NCBI GenBank assembly: GCA_963666825.2
Contig: CAXXFE010000001.1
Coordinates: 248,001 to 312,000 of the forward strand
Length of the DNA: 64,000 nucleotides
Direction of reading: 5' to 3'
Source: Saccharicrinis sp963666825
GTDB taxonomy: Bacteria; Bacteroidota; Bacteroidia; Bacteroidales; Marinilabiliaceae
The first letter of the stretch is position 1, and each line of letters opens with the position of its first letter. This document shows, one piece after another, positions 17,359 through 26,883 of the stretch. A program made the translations under genes and the position numbers. The notes below the pieces were generated by a model. The model had not been told where the DNA came from and made no database searches. It was given only the letters and a program-made list of their open reading frames with translations.

Positions 17359-19425
17359 TCAATGCCTTTCCAAATCTTCTTTAATAATAATATCGAGTTC
17401 ATAAACAGGACGTTCTATATCATAGGGTATAGGCAAATGACTGTACTGTTGAAAATACAATAAACAGGCATCTTTCCATAACTGAGCATTTTGGCTCTGC
17501 TCTCTTAATTTACGTTGAACATGAAAAAACCTTTGAGAATCAACATAAGGTTGAACTTTATCCCAAATGGTTTGAAACTGTTTTACTTGTTTTACTCCCG
17601 TATCATAGTGATAACATAATTCATCCCATAAAGTACGTCCACTTTTCATTTTATATGTCCAGTGAAGATGATGAAACCATAAAAGATACATTTCCGGACA
17701 TGTTATTGTATCACTAAATAATATACTAATGTTTTCACTATACTGACTTATACCATTACTTCCTGTTGCTGTACGATTAAATCCAATTCCAATTGAATCA
17801 GCCCGGTGGTAATAAGGTGGAGTCCAATCTTTTCTCACGCCTTGGGGAGCCCACCATGGCCCTGGCCCATAATGCTCTTCTGCCGAAAAAATATGATGTA
17901 GTCCTAGGGGCATCATATAATTAACAGCTGCTTCACGACTTTCGAGCATCATTTTTTTAACTGGCTTTAGGAAATTTAAATTCCATTCCAGATTAAATTC
18001 TGTATTTTGTTGAGTTGGACTATTTGTATGATTTCTAAAAGTTTGTATGATCCATTCATTGGCTATTTGTTCACTTGATAATGAGTTATTCCATGCCAGA
18101 CGGCCAAAAGCATACCAGTTTGCCTGGGCAAAATGATGCCCACACCAATTTGTATCTAATCCAATATTTGACACCCCTGCGATAGCTGTATGTTTCTGAT
18201 TAATGATGGTTCCATCTGTACAATGAGCAATAGTACTGCCTTTTCCTTTTCTATAGGTATCGGACTTTAAAAATTCTTCCCACATAGGGGACAGAAAAAC
18301 CAAATGAATACCTTGCCCTAAATATTCCTGGGTAATTTGAAGTTCGGGCATAATTGAGGTACTTTTCATTGCACCGAATAAAGGACTAAAAGGCTCGCGC
18401 GGTTGAAAATCTATAGGTCCGTTTTTTACCTGTATAATCACATTATCTCTAAATTGGCCATCCAGTGGTATAAATTCATTATAGGCTTGTTTCGCTCGAT
18501 CTTCTTCAGAGGTTTGATACACAAATGCACGCCACATAATTACACCCCCATAAGGTTTCACAGCATCAGCAAGCATATTTGCACCATCTGCATGAGTACG
18601 GCCATAATCCTGAGGACCCGGCTGGCCTTCACTATTAGCTTTAACTAAAAAACCACCAAAATCAGGAATTAACTGATATATTTCTTTTGCTTTTTCTTTC
18701 CACCACTCATTAACCTTAGGATCTAAAGGATCTGAAGTTTCTAAACCACCAATCATTGAAGGGGAAGAAAACTTAATTGATAAATATGTTTTAATACCAT
18801 AAGGCCGAAGGATATCTGCAATAGCTTTTACTCTGTTTAGTACCTGAATGGATAACATCTCAGAAGAGGCGTTTACATTATTAAGCACTGTTCCGTTAAT
18901 TCCAACAGAAGCATTAGCACGAGCATATTCCTGCCATAAAACTTTATCTTCTTCTTTAACAACAAACGCATCCTGTCCATTACGCCAAAATATTGAATGT
19001 CCGGCATAGCCTCGTTCTATAGTTCCATCTAAATTATCCCAATGATTTAAAATACGGTATTCGTATGATGGATTACACACATCAAATTTGAGATCTTCTC
19101 CAACATTTTGTCGTCTTAACAATTCATAAACACCGTATAAGATCCCTAAATCGGTATTTGCCTGAATTTTACCATCACTTAAAATAAAACCATCTCCTTT
19201 AATTAGATTGTCCCTTTTTACTCTCAAATAAATTGTTTTTCCTGATTGTCCCTGCCACCCGGATTTCAGTTCCTGCTCAGCAATATATAAAGTTGAAGAT
19301 TTTTTGTTACAAACAACATTTACTGATTTCCCGTTTTCACTCCTTAACCAAAGCTGATGCCCGTTTTCTGCAAACACATGCATTGAAATGAAAACAATAA
19401 ATAAAACACTATAAATAAATCTCAT
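17359..19425 (-). CDS. aguA: GH67 alpha-glucuronidase
   Basis: This 688-residue secreted enzyme removes 4-O-methyl-glucuronic acid from the non-reducing end of xylo-oligosaccharides. It has a signal peptide (to about residue 19, ending HVFA), the GH67 N-terminal beta-domain, then the barrel with NHWDNLDGTIERGYAG, and a C-terminal helical domain with HRADSIGIGFNRTATGSNG. The catalytic residues match the Cellvibrio japonicus enzyme at a constant offset of 26: Glu266 in ANSEGQPGP as acid, and Asp339 (NGPIDFQPR) and Glu367 (QITQEYLG) as bases. It lies 46 bases upstream of the split HTCS gene and 56 bases downstream of GH95, in one apparent transcript. It complements GH115 in this locus, which works on internal residues. 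The assignment is firm. Confidence 0.96.
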   Translation of the reverse strand: MRFIYSVLFIVFISMHVFAENGHQLWLRSENGKSVNVVCNKKSSTLYIAEQELKSGWQGQSGKTIYLRVKRDNLIKGDGFILSDGKIQANTDLGILYGVYELLRRQNVGEDLKFDVCNPSYEYRILNHWDNLDGTIERGYAGHSIFWRNGQDAFVVKEEDKVLWQEYARANASVGINGTVLNNVNASSEMLSIQVLNRVKAIADILRPYGIKTYLSIKFSSPSMIGGLETSDPLDPKVNEWWKEKAKEIYQLIPDFGGFLVKANSEGQPGPQDYGRTHADGANMLADAVKPYGGVIMWRAFVYQTSEEDRAKQAYNEFIPLDGQFRDNVIIQVKNGPIDFQPREPFSPLFGAMKSTSIMPELQITQEYLGQGIHLVFLSPMWEEFLKSDTYRKGKGSTIAHCTDGTIINQKHTAIAGVSNIGLDTNWCGHHFAQANWYAFGRLAWNNSLSSEQIANEWIIQTFRNHTNSPTQQNTEFNLEWNLNFLKPVKKMMLESREAAVNYMMPLGLHHIFSAEEHYGPGPWWAPQGVRKDWTPPYYHRADSIGIGFNRTATGSNGISQYSENISILFSDTITCPEMYLLWFHHLHWTYKMKSGRTLWDELCYHYDTGVKQVKQFQTIWDKVQPYVDSQRFFHVQRKLREQSQNAQLWKDACLLYFQQYSHLPIPYDIERPVYELDIIIKEDLERH

Positions 19426-19481
19426 GTAAATCTTTTTTAGAAAGTAATGATCAACAAAATTCTTTTCAATTATAACATAAA

Positions 19482-21953
19482 CTATTCACTTATTAAAGTA
19501 TAAGTTTCTCCTGCATTAGTTGAAATATCGTACACAAAAGATTGCGAAAGTTTTAACTCACAAGATTGAACCGAATCTGATATAATTGGTTTTTTGATAT
19601 CATTTTTTTCGTAATATGGATTAGTATTTTCAACTGACGCTTCTATTAACCCTTTACCATTATTTAACCTGACTTTATTTGGAATCCTAATACGGCAATT
19701 ACCTCCAAGCTTTGAATAAATGGTAGCCAGTTTCACAATTCCATTCTCCCACTGTATATCCACGGTAAAACCTCCACGCGCCTTTAATCCCTTTATCTCA
19801 CCATTTTCCCAGGCAGAAGGAAGAGCAGGTAATAAATGAATTGCACCATCATGACTTTGCATTAGCATTTCTGCAATACCTGAAGTACATCCAAAATTTC
19901 CATCAATTTGAAAAGGAGGATGTGCATCAAAAAGATTCGGATAAGTTCCGCCTTTTTGTTTACCGTTGGGTAGAATAGACGGAGTTAATTGATCTGTAAT
20001 TAATTTTAAAGCATGATCTCCATCGAGTAATCGGGCCCATAAGTTTACTTTCCATCCCATAGACCAACCCGTTGATTCATCACCCCTTGCCAGTAACGAT
20101 GTTTTTACAGCCAAGAATAATTCTGGTGTGGAGTATGGTGAAATTTGGTTAGAAGGAAACATACCATACAAATGTGAAACATGACGATGATGATCTTCCG
20201 GATTATCCCAATCGTACATCCACTCCTGCAACTGCCCCCACTTTCCTATTTGCATTGGAGCCAGCTTATTGAGCGCATTTTTAACCTCATCTACAAAAGC
20301 CTCATCCAAACCTAAAATATTGGCAGACCTGATTGTTTTTGTAAACAAATCGAATAACAACTGATTATCCATGGTTGTTCCTGCAGAAATAGCAGCTCCA
20401 TGATCTGAATAAGGTGCATTTTCAGGTGAAACAGAAGGGCAAACCACCATCCAATGATGGTTTGGCTCTTCAACTAATACATCCAAATAAAACTGTGTCG
20501 CTTCTTTTAAGACCGGATAGACAACTTTTAAATATTCTTTATCACCATTATATAAAAATTTCTCAAACAAATGCTGCGAAAGCCAGGCTCCTCCCATTGG
20601 CCACATCCCCCAAAAAGCACCGTCAACAGGTCCATTAATACGCCAAATATCGGTATTATGATGCAGCACCCAACCACGAGCACCGTACATATCTTGTGCG
20701 GTCTGTTTTCCTGTTTCAGCTAGTTCCTGCAGCATTTTTACTAAAGGCTCATTCATCTCCGATAAATTGGTAATCTCCGAAGGCCAATAATTCATCTCAG
20801 TATTAATATTTACTGTGTATTTACTGTCCCATGGCGGTACAAGCTGATCATTCCATATCCCCTGAAGATTGGCAGGCTGTCCACCTGGTCGTGAAGATGA
20901 AATCAATAAATAACGTCCAAACTGAAAGTAAAGCGCTATTAACTGAGGATCGTTACCTTTTGCAAATTCTGCAAGACGCACATCAGTAGGATTATTTATA
21001 GAATCAGTTTCTCCCAAATCCAGACTTACCCTTTTAAAATATTTTTGGTAATCATTTATATGTTTATTTTTAATTTGATTGTAAGATTTTTCTAATGAAG
21101 CCTGTAAATACGAACTGGATTTTTCTTTTTCATCGCCACTAATATCCTGATAATTCACAAAATTGGTAGCCATTGAAATATAAATAGTTGAAACATCTGC
21201 ACCTGTAATATTCAATGTTGAATCTGACCTTGAAATTTCGCCTCCAGAATTAACAACTTTTACTATTGCCTGAAATTTAACCTCGCCTTTTACTCCATCA
21301 AAATCACTTGAAATCCCGGTCATGATCAGCTCATCATTTTCATAAGTATTGATGCAATAATTAGAGGGGCGATCCATTGTTAATGAAAAGTTTAGTGACT
21401 TCTTTTTGTCGGCAGAAATTTGAACAACAATAACCTGATCCGGATTAGATGCAAAAACCTCAGTTTTATAATTAATTCCATTACTAATATAATGATTTGA
21501 AACAACAGCTCTATCTAAATCTAATTCTCTGTAGTATTTATCAATGCTGTCATTTCCCTTAAAATTCAGTTTTAAATTACCTAAAGTTTGATAAGCAGAA
21601 CCATGTGATAGTTTTGATATCATTTTTTCATTCACCAAATCTTGTGCTTCCTGGTATTTTCCTTCAAACACCAAATCTCTGATTTCAGCCAAAGCATTTT
21701 TTGATTCAGGGTTGTCATTTTGATTAGGACTTCCAGCCCAAAATGTATTCTCATTCAACTGAATAATTTCATGACAAGGATCTCCATAAACCATGGCACC
21801 CAAACGTCCATTTCCTACAGGAAGAGCCTCGACCCATTGTTTTGCAGGTTGGTTATACCATAGTTTTAAGTTTTCGTTTTTTTCTTTTTTTGAACAGGCA
21901 ACATAAACAAGAGTTATTAATCCCGCCAGTAACCATACTCTGATCTTCATCAT
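19482..21953 (-). CDS. GH95 lipoprotein, alpha-L-fucosidase or alpha-L-galactosidase
   Basis: GH95 enzymes are inverting alpha-L-fucosidases or alpha-L-galactosidases. A Bacteroides ovatus member in a complex-xylan locus is an alpha-L-galactosidase, so that activity is the better guess here. The start at 21951-21953 is preferred over an in-frame ATG at 22034, because the protein then begins with a clean lipoprotein signal (MMKIRVW ... VYVACSKK). The N-terminal pattern KQWVEALPVGNGRLGAMVYG and NENTFWAGSPN are family hallmarks. The acidic catalytic residues sit in SPENAPY and QIDGNFG, and the asparagine-rich site in NINTEMNYWP. It is the first gene of the GH95-GH67-HTCS unit, read away from the plus-strand gene at 22358. 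The family is firm; the sugar removed is inferred. Confidence 0.9.
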   Translation of the reverse strand: MMKIRVWLLAGLITLVYVACSKKEKNENLKLWYNQPAKQWVEALPVGNGRLGAMVYGDPCHEIIQLNENTFWAGSPNQNDNPESKNALAEIRDLVFEGKYQEAQDLVNEKMISKLSHGSAYQTLGNLKLNFKGNDSIDKYYRELDLDRAVVSNHYISNGINYKTEVFASNPDQVIVVQISADKKKSLNFSLTMDRPSNYCINTYENDELIMTGISSDFDGVKGEVKFQAIVKVVNSGGEISRSDSTLNITGADVSTIYISMATNFVNYQDISGDEKEKSSSYLQASLEKSYNQIKNKHINDYQKYFKRVSLDLGETDSINNPTDVRLAEFAKGNDPQLIALYFQFGRYLLISSSRPGGQPANLQGIWNDQLVPPWDSKYTVNINTEMNYWPSEITNLSEMNEPLVKMLQELAETGKQTAQDMYGARGWVLHHNTDIWRINGPVDGAFWGMWPMGGAWLSQHLFEKFLYNGDKEYLKVVYPVLKEATQFYLDVLVEEPNHHWMVVCPSVSPENAPYSDHGAAISAGTTMDNQLLFDLFTKTIRSANILGLDEAFVDEVKNALNKLAPMQIGKWGQLQEWMYDWDNPEDHHRHVSHLYGMFPSNQISPYSTPELFLAVKTSLLARGDESTGWSMGWKVNLWARLLDGDHALKLITDQLTPSILPNGKQKGGTYPNLFDAHPPFQIDGNFGCTSGIAEMLMQSHDGAIHLLPALPSAWENGEIKGLKARGGFTVDIQWENGIVKLATIYSKLGGNCRIRIPNKVRLNNGKGLIEASVENTNPYYEKNDIKKPIISDSVQSCELKLSQSFVYDISTNAGETYTLISE

Positions 21954-22357
21954 AGATAGCTCTTTTAATAATTTTACCATTTTATCGTAAACTGATCGTA
22001 TTTCATTTTTTAAGTTACTTAAAGACACAGGCATCCCTAGAAACTGTTACTGAATTTTTAAATACCTGATAAATTTATTCAATCACGTTTTTATACATAT
22101 TTAAATTCAGATACATAACTTTCATTATTAAATACTTCTTTAACCTAATCATGCAAAAAGCTTCTTTATTTAGTTGATTATTAAAATAATTCAACATTAA
22201 CTCTGAAAATTTACTGTAGAAAAATATCAGTCTTTTAACTATTTGTATTAATATCTATAATTCAAACTCAAATATCTAAATTCCAAAAAAGCAGACTTAA
22301 TTCTCATATAACTTTATTGTACTTAAAATCATTATTAATTTTTTAAAAATAAAATCT
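21954..22357. promoter_or_regulatory. Divergent promoter region between GH95 and the plus-strand secreted protein
   Basis: About 400 AT-rich bases lie between two divergent genes, so promoters for both must be here. The motif at 22100-22118 matches the susC upstream region (11371-11389) at 16 of 19 positions. A CAGAC core is at 22292-22296. On the plus strand, TATAACTTTATTG at about 22307 is only a weak match to the Bacteroidota -7 consensus TAnnTTTG. Confidence 0.5.
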
Positions 22358-23029
22358 ATGAAAAAAATTTTATCTCTTATTGGCACTTTATTAATATGTG
22401 TTTCTGCTTCATTTGCTCAATATGTTACAGTACCTGATGGTTATGTTTCAATTTACTCAGTTAATTCAGAAAGTGAACTAGCTCCTTTAGCTGTAGATGC
22501 ACTTGCTGCTCCTCAAGTTTTAGGCCCTGCCAGTGGTTGGGGAACTTCCACTGCTTATGATTTTACCAGTTATGAAAAATTGGCTATTAAAATAACTTTT
22601 GATGCTGCGGATGCAGGTCATCAGGTTGCCATTCGTTTTTCGGTTGGAGGTACAGGTACTGCCACCTTACATTTATTTACGCTACCAGAAACAGGAACAA
22701 CTCATATAGAAGAATTAACCCTTGCTGATTATGCTATTAATGGTGAAGTTCTTATGGGTGGAATCGTTTTTTATAACGGAGCAGAGCACTGGAGTTTTAC
22801 TTATGATGGAACACCTGCCTCTCAGGCATGCACAATTGATTATGTTGCACTTAAAAGAACTTCTACTGCAATTAATGACATAAAAATAAAAGATCCTGAT
22901 GCAATAGTAAATGTTTATAACATTTCAGGAACAATGGTTCGAATGGGTGTAAAATATTCTGAGGCCACAAAAGGATTAAAAAAAGGATTTTATATTGTAG
23001 GTAAAGAAAAGATTTATGTAACAGAATAA
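22358..23029 (+). CDS. Small secreted beta-sandwich protein with type IX tail, putative carbohydrate-binding module
   Basis: This is the only plus-strand gene. It encodes 223 residues with a signal peptide (to about residue 20, ending ASFAQ). Residues 45-170 form a predicted beta-sandwich (GWGTSTAYDFTSYEKLAIKI, WSFTYDG, CTIDYVALKR). A C-terminal type IX sorting tail follows (IVNVYNISGTMVRMGV, KGFYIVGKEKIYVTE). The sandwich resembles residues 1015-1140 of the GH5-GH43 protein, which also has GWE followed by DISGYQYLVVEL and an ending in IDIVINRIYL style. Its tail is also close to that protein's tail. No catalytic residues are recognisable. It could hold xylan at the cell surface, or be a stand-alone scaffold, but this is inference. 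A strong terminator follows directly. It is not assigned to a named family. Confidence 0.7.
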   Translation: MKKILSLIGTLLICVSASFAQYVTVPDGYVSIYSVNSESELAPLAVDALAAPQVLGPASGWGTSTAYDFTSYEKLAIKITFDAADAGHQVAIRFSVGGTGTATLHLFTLPETGTTHIEELTLADYAINGEVLMGGIVFYNGAEHWSFTYDGTPASQACTIDYVALKRTSTAINDIKIKDPDAIVNVYNISGTMVRMGVKYSEATKGLKKGFYIVGKEKIYVTE

Positions 23030-23047
23030 TCCTTAAAATTTTATCAT

Positions 23048-23090
23048 AATTAAAAACACTGTTGTTTTCGAGCAACAGTGTTTTTTTATA
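23048..23090. terminator. Bidirectional terminator hairpin
   Basis: AAAAACACTGTTG at 23052-23064 pairs perfectly with CAACAGTGTTTTT at 23073-23085 around an 8-base loop, followed by a T run. It ends the plus-strand secreted-protein transcript 22 bases after its stop. The A-rich left arm would also let it work for minus-strand transcripts coming from 23252. Confidence 0.85.
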
Positions 23091-23251
23091 TCCAACTCAT
23101 CATTACAAATCGTTTGTTTTTAAATAATAGACCTAAGTAATTATAAAATCAAACATTGGCACTTGTTAAACCTCTAAGGAATTCATTAAATGATATAATA
23201 TTCAAATTTACCAAATCGCACTACATTAAGTATATTTATCCTTATTAGCTG

Positions 23252-23956
23252 CTACGTATTCTTTAATTTCCTTGATCTCCTTTTTATTATAACTATGATA
23301 AATACAATTAACCAAAACATAATAGTGTATGGTATACTCATCACTTTAATTAACGTATAACCATCAATAAATAAAATTTCATTCCAGAAATAAGAAATCC
23401 AATTCTTATAAAAATAGTTCTCCTTTATGTATGCTGTTGCACTATTAGGAATTTCAACAATATTACCAAGATTATCCACCACCAAATAGAATGGGAATCT
23501 ATTAATATTAAACATTTCCAGCAAATATTTATTCCTATCTCGAATAGATTTGGAGTCCAATGTATAGAAATTCCAATTATTCACCGTTTTATAAGTAAAA
23601 GGAGAGTTGGGATTTTCCCAGTATTTTGAATCATCTATCGAAATGCTGTAAACTGATATTTCGTTCTCTCTTCCTTTTAATAAAGAATCAAATTGATTCA
23701 TCTCATAAATGCAAAAAGTACAACCTTGAAACCAAAAGTCGATTATCGTAATCTTGTTCTTATATTTCAAATTAACCTTATTCCCAAGTGTATCAATCAC
23801 AGGAATCAATTCTAATTTCTTATTTACGTTTTGTTTAAAGAATTTGTCATTAACCTTTGAAAGTCCATAAATTGAGGTAGATAAGATTATTATAATAGGT
23901 AAAAACAATAAAATCCATAAGGCAATCATTTTAAATACCTTTTTCCAAATTTTCAT
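23252..23956 (-). CDS. Membrane-anchored thioredoxin-fold (TlpA-like) protein
   Basis: This 234-residue protein has an N-terminal membrane helix (ALWILLFLPIIIILSTSIYG), a thioredoxin-like domain with the redox motif CTFC in IIDFWFQGCTFC, a cis-proline-like segment (NRFPFYLVVD) and a second membrane helix near the C-terminus (MFWLIVFIIVIIKRR). The redox domain would face the periplasm. It probably reduces or oxidises cysteine pairs, or reduces peroxides, as TlpA-like proteins do. It lies next to a larger broken TlpA-like gene and forms a small redox island inside the xylan locus. The CxxC pair is intact. A link to xylan use is not evident, so partner and substrate are unknown. Confidence 0.75.
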   Translation of the reverse strand: MKIWKKVFKMIALWILLFLPIIIILSTSIYGLSKVNDKFFKQNVNKKLELIPVIDTLGNKVNLKYKNKITIIDFWFQGCTFCIYEMNQFDSLLKGRENEISVYSISIDDSKYWENPNSPFTYKTVNNWNFYTLDSKSIRDRNKYLLEMFNINRFPFYLVVDNLGNIVEIPNSATAYIKENYFYKNWISYFWNEILFIDGYTLIKVMSIPYTIMFWLIVFIIVIIKRRSRKLKNT

Positions 23957-24246
23957 TTAATTCAATATTTTAATTCTATGGGGAATTTTTTATGACCTAC
24001 ACTTACCATAACTTTCCAATATAAATCATCTCTTTCTCAACTGAGCAATTATAAGTAGTGCAGGGATTTTATCAAACCTAGTATTGATTTGACTTCATCG
24101 ATTTTCAATTCATTGTTAAAATAATCACACATACAGATACATATAAACATATTTACAAAATATACATCCCATGTAAATTTCATTCCAGATGCTCTTCAAA
24201 CATCTTAATAAAAATTTACATGGGTATATCATCTGTTGAATCCAGC

Positions 24247-26532
24247 TTATTTTTTAGCTGATTGAATTTTGATTGCATCTAATAAAATAGATGGATTTTG
24301 TATGATTTCATATGGTCGAGGAGCATCTCTTTTAACGATTAGTCCATTCGAATCAATGATATAATACTCCGGAATACCATTAAAAAAGTACTTTTCTCTG
24401 ATAAGAGATTCTTCTTTCCCCCTTGCAATAAGTTGGATACCTTGAATTCCATTTTTTTCCATGAACTCCTTTGGTCGTTTTAAATCATATTCCAAAGCAA
24501 CATAAATAAAAACAACATCCTCATCCTTAAATCGATCATGGATTTCTTTTCCATACCTTTCAATTGATGCACGGCATGGCCCACAATATGTTGACCAGAA
24601 ATCGATATATACAGCTTTACCTTTAAAATCAGAAAGTCGAACCTTATTTCCTTCAAAATCAGACAAACAGAAATCGAAAGCCGGTTGTCCAGATGCAACA
24701 AAACTTAATTTCCTAAACGCTTCTTTTAAAATTGTTGTTTTTGATGCATTAGGATAGTCGGAATTAAACTTATCGTACAACTCATTTGCAGTTTTCCAGC
24801 TACCTCTGGTTAAAGCATCTTCAATTGTTTTATACTTTAAAATATACTGATTAGTTCCTGAAAATAAAGTATTGCATAACGCATATCTGTTTATGTATAA
24901 TTGGTCATAAAAATCAGGTCCTGTAACAACATTTCCTTTTCCCGACAGCGCATCTATTTTTTTACCTAAATAAAAAAACGCATACTCTCTAATAAAATGC
25001 TCATACTCATTACTAAACTTCATTATATCGTTATCAGGATGCACAATATTTTGATATGAGAAATACGAATCTTCATTTATTTGTAAAAGTGTTTTACCCT
25101 CTTGTCTTCTTTTGTATTCCTGGTTATCCGGAAATCTGTTTAAAATATTTACACAGTTTATCAAATTATCATAATACTCTGCAAGATATAACTCAGGCGA
25201 CAACCATTTTATATTGCTATTTAAAAATTCCTGTTTTTGATGGAGTTTATTTAAGAATAAGTCCTTAAACTCATCAGCTTCTGATTCTGATGTCATTTTC
25301 GATGACAAATCATATAAACACCTCGAACACAGGTTTTCTTTTTCTTCAAAAAGGAAACGTTTAAAACAGTAATTCAAATTATCAGCACCAATACCAGTTA
25401 CTTTTATACTTTCATCAAAGTGATTAAGGTCTACTTCAACATCAATATTATCTCCGGGAGATAAATAAACTCTTGCCATTTCTTTATGAATGATTTCGGC
25501 AACCTGTAAATCATTTAATTTAAGTCTTACTTCAAATGTATTATCCTCTTTTAACGGTACAACAATTGTACGACGGTTAAACTCATTGGGAAGAGATTCA
25601 AATAAACGAACGCCAACCTCCCTGCGACTATCAGGATTAATAATCTTACCTTGGATAGTAACATTGGTTTCCTCAAAAATGGTATCTACTTTTGTCTGAT
25701 TAACAAAGTATGCACAGGAAAAAGGGGTCTTATTCACCGCAATCATTTTTGTTTCATTTATTAAGGTTGAACTAATAGCACCATCTGAAGCTACCCCTGG
25801 TGAACTTGAAATAGCATTACTACCCTTTACTTTTTTATCCGCATAATTTTCAAACATTTTCTTTTCTAAAAGTAATCCCTTACTTAAGTCAACTTTTAAT
25901 TGAATTGCAGTATGTATACTATCTGCTTCTCCCTCTTTTACCAAAGTTGCAACCTCTCCGCTTACTTCTTTTACAATAAAAAAGTTTCCATTTAATGTTA
26001 CGTTTTTATCGGCTTTTAAATTTCCGGTTAAGCAAACAAACCAGTCAGAAACCTCTTTTGTAAATAATTCCACCATTGTAGAATCAGGAGTTACCATATT
26101 GGCACTCTCTTTATTTACCTGATTAACTACAACTTCCGAAAGTTCACCTTTTTTAGATAACTGAAAAGCAACATCATATTCGTAGATTGGATATTTATAA
26201 CCCGGCTTAGCCAGATCACTTTCATAATAGCCTGATGTTTGCTAGTTACCTTCCGATCCATTTTTAGTTCTGTAATAATTAAAATCATAACGGCACTCTG
26301 CAACTATTTTATATCCCCCACGCACTTCGTCAATAACTTTTAGAGATGTAAATTGTCTGCTCATTTGTTCATTTTGATTGTCTAAACCTAATTGATCGTT
26401 TACAAAATGATTTATTGAGTACCGTGATTGTTTAAAGGTAAATTCGTCTCCTTTTTTTAAACAAATAGATTGAGCATTAATGCTTACTGAAATTATTCCA
26501 ACAAGAATAATAGTACTGAAAAATTTTTTCAT
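24247..26532 (-). pseudogene. TlpA/AhpC-TSA-type thiol-disulfide oxidoreductase gene with an in-frame amber codon
   Basis: The reading frame starts at 26532 with a signal peptide (MKKFFSTIILVG, then SINAQ) and runs in one frame to the stop at 24247, broken only by TAG at 26242-26244. Upstream and downstream pieces are in the same frame and read as one protein (NGSEGN, stop, QTSGYYESDLAKPGYKYP). The C-terminal 140 residues are a TlpA-like thioredoxin domain with the motif WSTYCGPCR, preceded by PAFDFCLSDFEGNKVRLSDF. The middle resembles the large N-terminal domains of periplasmic Bacteroidota TlpA proteins. A CAG to TAG change would explain it. Unless suppressed, the product is a 96-residue fragment without the redox site. 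An internal start near 26097 could give a signal-less remnant. A sequencing error cannot be excluded from the sequence alone. Confidence 0.82.
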
Positions 26533-26883
26533 GTTTAAGATTTGTTTATTAATAACTATTAATAGGATAATTAATTAACATTGATAATTATTACGCATAA
26601 AAGCCAATATCAAAATAAAATATAGAATCAAGAATATAATTACACAAAACCATTTATAGTATTTGATATTAATTATGATTCTCGTAGAAAAGCCATTTAC
26701 TTTAGGTAAAAATTGGTAAGAAAACATAGTTTAAACTGGATTAGTAGGTAAAATATTTAGGCTAAAAGGTTTTCATTTTAAAATTATATTATTTACTATT
26801 CTTAAGTTTATTATAGATTCCATGACACTTTCGTGTTTCATGGAATCTATAAGGACAGAAGGAAAACTCAAACAGGTTATGAT
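26533..26883. other. Intergenic region between the broken GH43 and the TlpA gene
   Basis: This 351-base AT-rich stretch has no gene. It holds the hairpin at 26812-26851 that ends the upstream GH43 transcript, and then presumably the promoter of the TlpA-like gene. No clear promoter consensus or shared motif was found. Confidence 0.45.
26808..26852 (-). terminator. Long hairpin after the broken GH43 gene
   Basis: TATAGATTCCATGA at 26812-26825 pairs perfectly with TCATGGAATCTATA at 26838-26851, with extra CAC/GTG pairing in the loop. It lies about 30 bases after the GH43 stop. The T run on the minus strand is weak (TATAATAAACTT), so it may act more as an mRNA 3' end stabiliser than a strict terminator. 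Confidence 0.65.
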
